From Rubrivivax sp. (GTDB taxonomy: Bacteria; Pseudomonadota; Gammaproteobacteria; Burkholderiales; Burkholderiaceae_C), in the NCBI GenBank assembly GCA_016789955.1, contig JAEUPB010000075.1, positions 62,001-126,000 on the forward strand: a stretch of 64,000 bases of DNA, given 5' to 3'. Shown here piece by piece: positions 57,063-64,000 of this stretch. The first letter of the stretch is position 1; each line of letters begins with the position of its first letter. The position numbers and the translations under genes are program-made. Under the pieces are notes generated by a model. That model had not been told where the DNA came from. It saw nothing but the letters and a program-made list of their open reading frames with translations, and made no database searches.

Positions 57063-57869
57063 ATGCAGACCCCGACTTCCCGCCTGATGGCCGCCGCGCT
57101 GGCGGCGTCCACGCTCGCGCTGGCCGGCGGCGCGCAGGCCGCCGCCCGCTTCTACGAGGACGAAGGCTTCCGCGGCCGCTCGATCGTCGTCCAGCGGGCC
57201 GACGGCGACTTCCGCACCGAGGCGTTCAACGATCGCGCCTCGTCGGTGATCGTGAGCGGCCGGCCCTACCAGCTGTGCGAGCACGCCGACTTCGGCGGCC
57301 GCTGCATCGTGCTGCAGCCCGGCGAATACCGCTCGCTGTGGCGGCTGGGTTTCGACGACCGCATCTCGTCGGCCCGGGCGCTGCGCGCGGGTGCGCGTTA
57401 CGACGACCCTTCGTACCGGCCCGGCAACGCCAATGGCGACTACCGGCGCCGCTCCGGCGAGCGGCTGTTCCGCGCCGACGTGGTGGCCGTGCGCGCCGTG
57501 GGCGGCACGCCGGAACAGCGCTGCTGGATCGAGCGAGAGGAACTCCCGCGTGACCGCCGCGATGCCGTGCCCGGCGCCGTGATCGGTGCGGTGGTGGGCG
57601 GCATCCTCGGCCACCAGGTGGGCGGCGGGTCCGGGCGCGACCTGGCCACCATCGCCGGCGTGGTCGGCGGCGCGGCCGTGGGCGCCAACGTGGGCCGCGG
57701 CGACGCCGAGACCCGCGAGGTGCGCCGCTGCGAGACGGTGTCTTCGCAATGGCGCACCCAGTTCTACGACGTGACCTACCGCTTCCAGGGCCGCGAGCAC
57801 CACGTGCAGCTCGCCCAGCCGCCGGGCGACACCATCCTCGTGAACCGAGACGGCGAGCCGCGCGCCTGA
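57063..57869 (+). CDS. Beta/gamma-crystallin-like and glycine-zipper protein
   Basis: 268 residues. Signal peptide to about residue 27 (LALAGGAQA). Residues 30-110 carry a crystallin-like pair (ARFYEDEGFRGRSIVVQ, LCEHADFGGRCIVLQPGEY). A glycine zipper (GAVIGAVVGGILGHQVGGGSG) near 175 matches the Rick_17kDa/2TM outer membrane family. AAGGAG before ATG 57063. Lies inside what would otherwise be a peptide-ABC operon. Confidence 0.85.
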   Translation: MQTPTSRLMAAALAASTLALAGGAQAAARFYEDEGFRGRSIVVQRADGDFRTEAFNDRASSVIVSGRPYQLCEHADFGGRCIVLQPGEYRSLWRLGFDDRISSARALRAGARYDDPSYRPGNANGDYRRRSGERLFRADVVAVRAVGGTPEQRCWIEREELPRDRRDAVPGAVIGAVVGGILGHQVGGGSGRDLATIAGVVGGAAVGANVGRGDAETREVRRCETVSSQWRTQFYDVTYRFQGREHHVQLAQPPGDTILVNRDGEPRA

Positions 57870-57968
57870 TCGCGTGAATGAGCGCGGTGCAGCGTGCGCT
57901 GCACCGCCGGCGGGGCACGGCGCAGGGCCCCGCCGCACCCCCCATCCGGCGCGGCGAGAATCCGCCGC

Positions 57969-58913
57969 GTGATCGACTTCCTCGTCAAGCGTCTCGCGAG
58001 CATCGCGCCCACGCTGCTGTTCGTCTCGATGCTGATCTTCGGGCTGCAGCAGCTGCTGCCCGGAGATCCCGCGAAGATCCTCGCCGGCGAGGACCAGGAC
58101 CCGGCCGTCATCGCGCACCTGCGCGAGAAGCTGCACCTCGACGAGCCGCTGCCGGTGCGCTACCTGCTCTGGATGCGCGGCGTGCTGCAGGGCGACCTGG
58201 GCGAGTCGGTGCGCACGCAGCAGCCCGTGCTCGAGCTGTTGCTGCAGAAGCTGCCGGTCACGGTGGAGCTGGCGCTGCTGGCGTTCGCCATCGCGCTCGT
58301 GATCGGCATCCCGCTGGGCATCGCGTCGGCGGTGGGGCGCGGCCGCTGGTGGGACGCGCTGGCCAACGCGCTCGCGCTGTGGGGCATCTCCACGCCGAAC
58401 TTCTGGCTCGGCATCCTGATGATCCTGCTGTTCTCGGTGCAGCTCGGCTGGCTGCCGGCGTCGGGCTACGTGAGCCCGTTCGAGGACCTGGGCGCCAATC
58501 TCGCGTCGATGATCATGCCGGCCTTCGTGCTGGGCAACGCGCTGGCGGCGGTGCTGATGCGCCACACGCGCAGCGCGATGCTGCAGGTGCTGGCCAGCGA
58601 CTACGTGACCACCGCGCGCAGCAAGGGCCTGGCCGAGCGCGTGGTGGTGCTGCGCCACGCGCTGCGCAACGCGCTGACGCCGATCATCACGCTGGGCGCG
58701 CTGGAACTCGGCACGCTGCTGTCGGGCGCGGTGCTCACCGAGCAGGTGTTCACCATCCCCGGCTTCGGCAAGCTGATCGTCGACTCGGTCTTCAACCGCG
58801 ACTACGCGGTGGTGCAGGGCGTGGTGCTGGTCACCGCCACCGCCTACGTCACGCTCAGCCTGCTGGCGGACCTGGCCTACCTCGCCGCGAACCCGCGGCT
58901 GCGCACACCATGA
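57969..58913 (+). CDS. Peptide ABC transporter permease (DppB/GsiC type)
   Basis: 314 residues. IDFLVKRLASIAPTLLFVSMLIFGLQQLLPGDPAKIL, later VLASDYVTTARSKGLAERVVVLRHALRNALTPIIT (EAA loop). GTG start. Four-base overlap with the partner permease gene. No ATPase genes follow. Confidence 0.92.
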   Translation: MIDFLVKRLASIAPTLLFVSMLIFGLQQLLPGDPAKILAGEDQDPAVIAHLREKLHLDEPLPVRYLLWMRGVLQGDLGESVRTQQPVLELLLQKLPVTVELALLAFAIALVIGIPLGIASAVGRGRWWDALANALALWGISTPNFWLGILMILLFSVQLGWLPASGYVSPFEDLGANLASMIMPAFVLGNALAAVLMRHTRSAMLQVLASDYVTTARSKGLAERVVVLRHALRNALTPIITLGALELGTLLSGAVLTEQVFTIPGFGKLIVDSVFNRDYAVVQGVVLVTATAYVTLSLLADLAYLAANPRLRTP

Positions 58914-59794
58914 GCGCCGTCGCGACCGCCGCCCCGGCGGCGCACGTCCCCGTCTCGGCCGGCCCGTGGCGCCGCGCGACCCGCAAGCTGCTGCGCCGGC
59001 GCGGCGCGATGTTCGGCCTGTTCGTCGTCGCGGCATTCGTGCTGCTGGCGCTGGCCGCGCCGTGGATCTCGCCGCACGACCCGGTGGCCACCGACTGGGG
59101 CGCGATCCGCAAGGCGCCCACCGCGGCGCACTGGTTCGGCACCGACGAGATCGGCCGCGACGTGCTCTCGCGCGTGGTGTGGGGCACGCAGGCGTCGCTG
59201 ATGGCCGGCGTGGTGTCGGTGTCGATCAGCCTGCTGCTGGGCGTGCCGATCGGCATCCTGGCGGGTTTCGCGGGCGGCTGGATCGACGTGCTGGTGTCGC
59301 GGCTGACCGATGCCTTCCTGGCCTGCCCGTTCCTGATCCTGGCCATCGCGATGGCGGCGTTCCTCGGCCCGAGCCTCACGAACGCGATGATCGCCATCGG
59401 CGTGTCGGCCACGCCGATCATCGTGCGCGTGACGCGGGCGCAGGTGCTGGTGATGAAGGCGGAGGACTACGTGGAGTCGGCGCGCGCGCTGGGTGCCACG
59501 CCGCTGCGCGTGGCGGTCCGCCACGTGCTGCCGAACGCCGCGGCGCCGATCGTCGTGCAGGCGACGCTCGCGATCGCGGCGGCTGTGATCGCCGAGGCCA
59601 GCCTGTCGTTCCTGGGCCTGGGGCAGCAGCCACCCGCACCGAGCTGGGGCAGCATGCTGAACACCGCGAAGAACTACGTCGACAGCGCGCCGTGGATGGC
59701 CGTGTGGCCGGGCGGCGCGATCTTCCTGCTGGTGCTGGCCTTCAACCTGCTGGGCGACGGGCTGCGCGACGCGCTGGACCCGAAGCAGCTCTGA
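58910..59794 (+). CDS. Peptide ABC transporter permease (DppC/GsiD type)
   Basis: 294 residues. PWISPHDPVATDWGAIRKAPTAAHWFGTDEIGRDVLSRVVWG is the DppC N-terminal block; EDYVESARALGATPLRVAVRHVLPNAAAP is the EAA loop. Confidence 0.92.
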   Translation: MSAVATAAPAAHVPVSAGPWRRATRKLLRRRGAMFGLFVVAAFVLLALAAPWISPHDPVATDWGAIRKAPTAAHWFGTDEIGRDVLSRVVWGTQASLMAGVVSVSISLLLGVPIGILAGFAGGWIDVLVSRLTDAFLACPFLILAIAMAAFLGPSLTNAMIAIGVSATPIIVRVTRAQVLVMKAEDYVESARALGATPLRVAVRHVLPNAAAPIVVQATLAIAAAVIAEASLSFLGLGQQPPAPSWGSMLNTAKNYVDSAPWMAVWPGGAIFLLVLAFNLLGDGLRDALDPKQL

Positions 59795-59830
59795 CCCGGT
59801 GCTGCGCGGCGGGGCGAATCCACCGGCCCC

Positions 59831-60628
59831 TCACTGCCCGCCGAACTTGTAGTCGGTCTTGGCGGCCTTGCGCAGCGAGTCCTGGAACTCCTGGATCTTG
59901 CCCTGCTCGAGGCGCTGCTTGATCTGGCCCTTGACCTCGTCGAAGCCGGGGAAAGGCGCGTCGCGGGTGTCGTCGAGCTGGATGATGTGGAAGCCGAACT
60001 GCGTCTTCACCGGCGTCTCGGTCATCTCGCCCTTCTTCAGCCCGGCCATGGCCTTGCCGAACTCGGGCACGTAGGCGTCGGGCTTGGCCCAGTCGAGGTC
60101 GCCGCCGTTGGCGCCGGACCCGGGGTCCTTGCTGTTCTTCTTGGCCAGTTCGTCGAACTTGGCGCCGCCCTTGATCTGCGCGATCAGCGCCTTGGCCTCG
60201 TCTTCCTTCTCCACGAGGATGTGGCGCGCCTTGTACTCGGTGCCGGTGGCCTGCGCCTTGAACTTGTCGTACTCGGCCTTGGCGTCGGCGTCGCTGACAG
60301 GGTTCTTCTTGCGGTAGTCCTCGATCAGCTCGCCGATCAGGATGCTCTGGCGCGCCAGCGCGAGCTTGGCCTGGTAGTCGGGCGTGCCCTGCAGGCCGCG
60401 GCGCTCGGCTTCCTGCGCGAAGATCTCGCGCATCACCACCTCGTCGCGGGCGCGGCCCATCATCTCCTGCGGCACCTTCTGGCCGCCGCGCTCGGCCTGC
60501 TGGATGAGCAGGTCCAGCCGCGACTTCGGCACCGGCTTGCCGTTGACGATGGCGATGTTCTGCGCGTATGCCGGCACGGCGAGCGATGCGGCGGCCACGG
60601 TCAGGGCGGCCAGGAGGGACTTGTTCAT
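59831..60628 (-). CDS. Periplasmic parvulin-type peptidyl-prolyl isomerase
   Basis: 265 residues. Signal peptide ending VPAYAQ. A SurA-like N-terminal chaperone helix region, then a parvulin domain (YKARHILVEKEDEAKALIAQIKGGAKFDELAKKNSKDPGSGANGGDLDW...KTQFGFHIIQLDD). Assists folding of exported proteins. Upstream of the BolA and MsrB genes, read from 61.4 kb downward. Confidence 0.92.
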   Translation of the reverse strand: MNKSLLAALTVAAASLAVPAYAQNIAIVNGKPVPKSRLDLLIQQAERGGQKVPQEMMGRARDEVVMREIFAQEAERRGLQGTPDYQAKLALARQSILIGELIEDYRKKNPVSDADAKAEYDKFKAQATGTEYKARHILVEKEDEAKALIAQIKGGAKFDELAKKNSKDPGSGANGGDLDWAKPDAYVPEFGKAMAGLKKGEMTETPVKTQFGFHIIQLDDTRDAPFPGFDEVKGQIKQRLEQGKIQEFQDSLRKAAKTDYKFGGQ

Positions 60629-60688
60629 GCGGGAGAAGCCTCGAGGAGAGCGCCGGCCGGAACGGTGCCGGCGGCGGCGCGGGGCGGT

Positions 60689-60967
60689 TCAGGTGGGTTC
60701 GCCGGGGGCGCGGGCCACGATGGCCAGCGCATGGATGCCCTGCGGTTGCAAGGGGCCGAGAGCATCATAAACGACGCGATGCCGCGCCGGCCTCGAAAGC
60801 CCGGTGAAGCGCTCGCTGGTCACGCGCACCGTGTAGTGGCCGCCTTCGCGGGCGCCGGCATGGCCGGCGTGCAGGTGGCTGTCGTCGATGACTTCCAGCG
60901 CCTGCGGCGCGAGCGTGTCGCGCAGGCGGGCCTCGATGCCGGCGCGGGAGAGCCACGGCGCGGTCAC
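60689..60967 (-). CDS. BolA family protein
   Basis: 92 residues. [46 protein letters not shown] is the BolA core. The GTG start overlaps the msrB stop (GTGA). Confidence 0.92.
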   Translation of the reverse strand: MTAPWLSRAGIEARLRDTLAPQALEVIDDSHLHAGHAGAREGGHYTVRVTSERFTGLSRPARHRVVYDALGPLQPQGIHALAIVARAPGEPT

Positions 60968-61383
60968 TTCGGCTCCTCAAAGTCGATGGCGGCGGAGTTG
61001 ATGCAGTAGCGCTCGCCGGTGGGCTCCGGGCCGTCGGGGAACACGTGGCCCAGGTGCGAGCCGCAGCGGTGGCAGCGCACCTCCACGCGCACCATGCCGT
61101 GGGTGCGGTCTTCGACCCGCTCGATCACGGTGCTGTTCACGGGCGCCCAGTAGCTCGGCCAGCCGCAGCCGGCGTCGAACTTCGTGCCCGACTCGAACAG
61201 CACTTCGCCGCAGCCCACGCAGCGGTAGCGGCCGTCGTCCCAGTGGTCCCAGTAGCGGCCGGTGAAGGCACGCTCGGTGGCGGCCTGGCGCGCCACCTGG
61301 TACTGCATCGGGTCGAGCTGCGCGCGCCATTCGGCGTCGGTCTTGTGTACGGGATAGCGGGGATCGTCGTGGTCGTGCGGCAT
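60964..61383 (-). CDS. msrB: Peptide-methionine (R)-S-oxide reductase
   Basis: 139 residues. Two zinc CxxC pairs (CVGC, CHRC), [11 protein letters not shown], and the catalytic Cys in ERYCINS near the C terminus. Repairs oxidised methionine. First gene of msrB-bolA-ppiC in order of transcription. Confidence 0.95.
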   Translation of the reverse strand: MPHDHDDPRYPVHKTDAEWRAQLDPMQYQVARQAATERAFTGRYWDHWDDGRYRCVGCGEVLFESGTKFDAGCGWPSYWAPVNSTVIERVEDRTHGMVRVEVRCHRCGSHLGHVFPDGPEPTGERYCINSAAIDFEEPK

Positions 61384-61550
61384 GGGCAGTGCCGGCGCAG
61401 GCCGGCGGAAATGCGGATGGGTGCGAGATTGTCCGGCCCGCCACTTGTCGCCTCGGTGACAGGGCTTTCGGGTAGTCCCTGTACGAAGGGGCTCGCGGCA
61501 TCCGCTACCGTGCCGCGTTCGTTGGACCCCCCAGATCCGGAGACACGCTC

Positions 61551-62777
61551 ATGCATCCCACGCGCCGTTCGATCGCCGCCGCCGCAGTCCTGGCCCTGAC
61601 GGCCGCATCGTCCCACGCCCAGCAGGGCCAGACGGTGAAGGTCGCCTTCATCGACCCGCTGTCGGGCCCGTTCGCCAACGTCGGCCAGAACCAGCTCAAG
61701 AGCTGGCAGTTCATCGCCGACGAGATGGGCAAGAACGCCGCCGGCGTGAAGTTCGAGTTCGTGCCCTTCGACAACAAGGGCTCCCCGCAGGACAGCCTGA
61801 CCGCGCTGAAGAGCGCGATCGACCAGGGTATCCGCTACGTGGTGCAGGGCAACGGCTCGGGCGCGGCCGCCGCCATCCTCGACGGCGTGGCCAAGCACAA
61901 CGAGCGCAACCCCGGCAAGGAGCTCGTCTACCTGAACTACGCCGCGGTGGACCCCTCGCTCACCAACGAGCGCTGCAACTACTGGCACTTCCGGCTCGAC
62001 GCCGACACGTCGATGAAGATGGAGGCGCTGACCGACTTCATGAAGGACCAGCCGGTCAAGGCGGTCTACCTGATCAACCAGAACTACGCGCACGGCCAGC
62101 AGGTCTCGAAGTACTTCCGCGACACCATGGCGCGCAAGAAGCCCGACGTGAAGATCGTCGGCGACGACCTGCACCCGATCGGCCAGGTGAAGGACTTCGC
62201 GCCCTACGTGGCCAAGATCAAGGCCTCGGGCGCCGACTCGGTGGTCACCGGCAACTGGGGCCAGGACCTGACGCTGCTGATCAAGGCGGCCAAGGACGCC
62301 GGCCTCACCGCGAACCTCTACACGTACTACGCCGGCGTCAGCGGCACGCCCACCGCGCTGGCGGCGGGCGTGGGCGGCAAGGTGCGCGTGGTGGCCTACA
62401 GCCACAACGGCCTGCCCGATCCGGTGAAGACGCTGCAGAACAAGTTCAAGGGCAAGTTCAACGACGACTGGTACACCGGCGCCACCTACAACGGACTGAT
62501 GATGCTGGCCACCGCGATGGCGCAGGCCAAGAGCACCGACCCGGTGAAGGTGGCCGCGGCGATGGAGGGCCTGAAGTTCAAGGGCTTCCAGGGCGAGGTG
62601 GAGATGCGCAAGGCCGACCACCAGCTGCAGCAGGGCCTTTACATCAGCGAGTGGCGCAAGGCCGACGCGAAGGTGCCCTACTCTGTGGAGAACACCGGCT
62701 GGAACTTCCAGGAGGTCAAGGCGATCCCGGCCTACGTGGCGAGCACGCCCACGTCGTGCCAGATGAAGCGCCCGTGA
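61551..62777 (+). CDS. Branched-chain amino acid ABC transporter binding protein (LivK type)
   Basis: 408 residues. Signal peptide ending ASSHAQQ. VKVAFIDPLSGPFANVGQNQLKSWQFIADEMG is the Peripla_BP_6 start; PVKAVYLINQNYAHGQQVSKYFRD and GNWGQDLTLLIKAAKDAGL follow. First gene of a liv operon running off the right edge. Confidence 0.92.
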   Translation: MHPTRRSIAAAAVLALTAASSHAQQGQTVKVAFIDPLSGPFANVGQNQLKSWQFIADEMGKNAAGVKFEFVPFDNKGSPQDSLTALKSAIDQGIRYVVQGNGSGAAAAILDGVAKHNERNPGKELVYLNYAAVDPSLTNERCNYWHFRLDADTSMKMEALTDFMKDQPVKAVYLINQNYAHGQQVSKYFRDTMARKKPDVKIVGDDLHPIGQVKDFAPYVAKIKASGADSVVTGNWGQDLTLLIKAAKDAGLTANLYTYYAGVSGTPTALAAGVGGKVRVVAYSHNGLPDPVKTLQNKFKGKFNDDWYTGATYNGLMMLATAMAQAKSTDPVKVAAAMEGLKFKGFQGEVEMRKADHQLQQGLYISEWRKADAKVPYSVENTGWNFQEVKAIPAYVASTPTSCQMKRP

Positions 62778-62793
62778 TCCTGCCGCACCCGCG

Positions 62794-63828
62794 GTGGATC
62801 TCTCGTACTTCCTGATCTCGCTGCTCAACGGCCTGTCCAACGGGCTGTTGCTGTTCATGCTCGCGTCGGGCCTGACGCTCATCTTCAGCATGATGGGCGT
62901 GCTGAACTTCGCCCACGCGAGCTTCTACATGGTGGGCGCCTACCTCGCCTACACGGTGACGCAGGCGATCGGCTTCTGGTGGGGCCTGCTGCTGGCGCCG
63001 CTGCTGGTGGGCGCGATGGGTGCGGCCTTCGAGCGCCACGCGCTGCGCCGCGTGCACAAGTTCGGCCACGTGCCCGAGCTGCTGATCACGTTCGGGCTGT
63101 CGTACATCGCGCTCGAGCTGGTGCAGCTGATCTGGGGCCGCCAGGCGCTGAACTTCCAGCCGCCGGAGTCGCTGCGCGGCTCGCTGTTCACCATCGTCGA
63201 GCTGCCCGCGTCGGCCGGCGGCCTGGGCGTGGCGATGGGCGAGAAGCCCGACGCCTGCGCCAGCGTGGCCGGTGCCATCTGCACCACCTTCCCCGAGTTC
63301 CGCGCCTTTGGCATGGCGGTGGCGGTGGGCATGCTGGTGGCGGTGTGGCTGCTGCTGACGCGCACGCGCATCGGCCTCGTGATCCAGGCAGCGCTGACGC
63401 ACCCCGAGATGGTCGAGGCGCTCGGCCACAACGTGCCGCGCGTGTTCATGATGGTGTTCGGCGGCGGCACCGCGCTGGCGGCGCTGGCCGGCGTGATCGG
63501 TGGCGCGCTGCGCGTGACCGAGCCGTCGATGGCGCTGGCCGTGGGCGCGCAGGTGTTCGCGGTGATCGTGATCGGCGGCATGGGGTCGCTGGCCGGCGCC
63601 TTCATCGCCTCGGTGGGGCTGGGCGTGATCGAGTCGTTCGCGGTGGGCAGCGATCGTTCCATCGCCGACTTCCTGGCGTGGCTGGACGTGGCCGTCACGC
63701 CACAGACCTTCGGCTACGCAGTGTGGAGCGTCAAGCTCAGCCAGATCGCCGCGATCCTGCCGTTCCTGCTGCTGGTGCTGATCCTGATCTTCCGGCCCAA
63801 GGGCCTGCTCGGCACGCGAGAGGGCTGA
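62794..63828 (+). CDS. Branched-chain amino acid ABC transporter permease (LivH type)
   Basis: 344 residues. LLNGLSNGLLLFMLASGLTLIFSMMGVLNFAHASFYMVGAYLAY is the LivH block; VIVIGGMGSLAGAFIASVGLGVIE the second. A short insertion after helix five (VELPASAGGLGVAMGEKPDACASVAGAIC) distinguishes this betaproteobacterial subgroup. GTG start. Confidence 0.93.
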   Translation: MDLSYFLISLLNGLSNGLLLFMLASGLTLIFSMMGVLNFAHASFYMVGAYLAYTVTQAIGFWWGLLLAPLLVGAMGAAFERHALRRVHKFGHVPELLITFGLSYIALELVQLIWGRQALNFQPPESLRGSLFTIVELPASAGGLGVAMGEKPDACASVAGAICTTFPEFRAFGMAVAVGMLVAVWLLLTRTRIGLVIQAALTHPEMVEALGHNVPRVFMMVFGGGTALAALAGVIGGALRVTEPSMALAVGAQVFAVIVIGGMGSLAGAFIASVGLGVIESFAVGSDRSIADFLAWLDVAVTPQTFGYAVWSVKLSQIAAILPFLLLVLILIFRPKGLLGTREG

Positions 63829-63833
63829 ACGGC

Positions 63834-64000
63834 GTGGCGCTGAACAAGGGACGCTGGATCGTCTGGGGCTGCTACGCGCTGGTGCTGGCGGTGGCGCCGC
63901 TGCTGTTCACCAGCAGCCTGGCGCAGACGATGCTCTCGCAGATGGGCATCGCGATCATCGCGTGCCTGGCCTTCAACATGCTGCTCGGGCAGGGCGGCAT
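63834..64000 (+). CDS. Branched-chain amino acid ABC transporter permease (LivM type), partial
   Basis: First 55 codons only, GTG start five bases after the LivH stop. LAQTMLSQMGIAIIACLAFNMLLGQGG is the LivM N-terminal block. Continues beyond the window. Confidence 0.85.
   Translation, partial: MALNKGRWIVWGCYALVLAVAPLLFTSSLAQTMLSQMGIAIIACLAFNMLLGQGG

Noticed and set aside
55224-59036. 1270-codon minus-strand open frame opposite the peptide-ABC genes
   Set aside because: A GC-rich antisense shadow: His/Arg/Gln-rich with no domain, while the plus strand holds clear transporter genes.

Overview
The window is a very GC-rich (around 70% by eye), densely coding bacterial chromosome segment. Codon use, PEP-CTERM, Bug/TctC, DUF1127 and FFLEELY-type genes, and a Liv/TRAP/ABC-rich transport repertoire point to a betaproteobacterium of the Burkholderiales, probably the Rubrivivax/Leptothrix/Ideonella lineage. 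A bciA-type 8-vinyl reductase gene suggests a present or past anoxygenic phototroph. I see no rRNA, tRNA, CRISPR array, prophage or intact insertion sequence. Layout: 1-6.9 kb holds a membrane sensor (running off the left edge), a porin, a short PstS-like protein, an EF-hand protein, a DUF4397 lipoprotein and a chemoreceptor. 7-10.2 kb holds small metabolic genes. 10.2-13.6 kb (minus) is an aotQ-M-O-P-like basic amino acid importer without its binding protein; a candidate binding protein lies at 26 kb. 15-19.1 kb is a Tat-exported molybdopterin oxidoreductase, its four-cluster Fe-S subunit and a TorD-type chaperone, most like respiratory arsenate/selenate/polysulfide reductases. 19-28 kb is mixed housekeeping, including a TetR-controlled divergent pair and a toxin-antitoxin pair. 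28.3-31.6 kb pairs an IclR regulator with a TRAP binding protein, AroQ and an SMP-30 lactonase. 33-37.5 kb has an RTX protein, a TauE exporter and a TonB/TolA-like protein built on 15-bp repeats. From 46.7 down to 38.6 kb, seven minus-strand genes form a signalling island: ECF sigma factor, PAP2/haloperoxidase-like enzyme, Ser/Thr kinase, subtilase, membrane protein, methyltransferase and lipoprotein. A nearly identical 30-bp promoter-like motif precedes two of them. 48-64 kb has bciA, PEP-CTERM, carboxymuconolactone decarboxylase-like, peptide-ABC, PpiC/BolA/MsrB and livKHM genes. Two undescribed-looking structures stand out. The first is a 62-bp cassette present three times (two in tandem at 3761, one at 9690). 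Each copy encodes a 21-residue peptide beginning [12 protein letters not shown], is ATGA-coupled to the genes on both sides, and ends in a Shine-Dalgarno sequence. The second is a 267-bp nested inverted-repeat element (51518-51784) between convergent genes, foldable as a three-way junction. The ECF/kinase island with its shared promoter motif is the best candidate for a new functional system.
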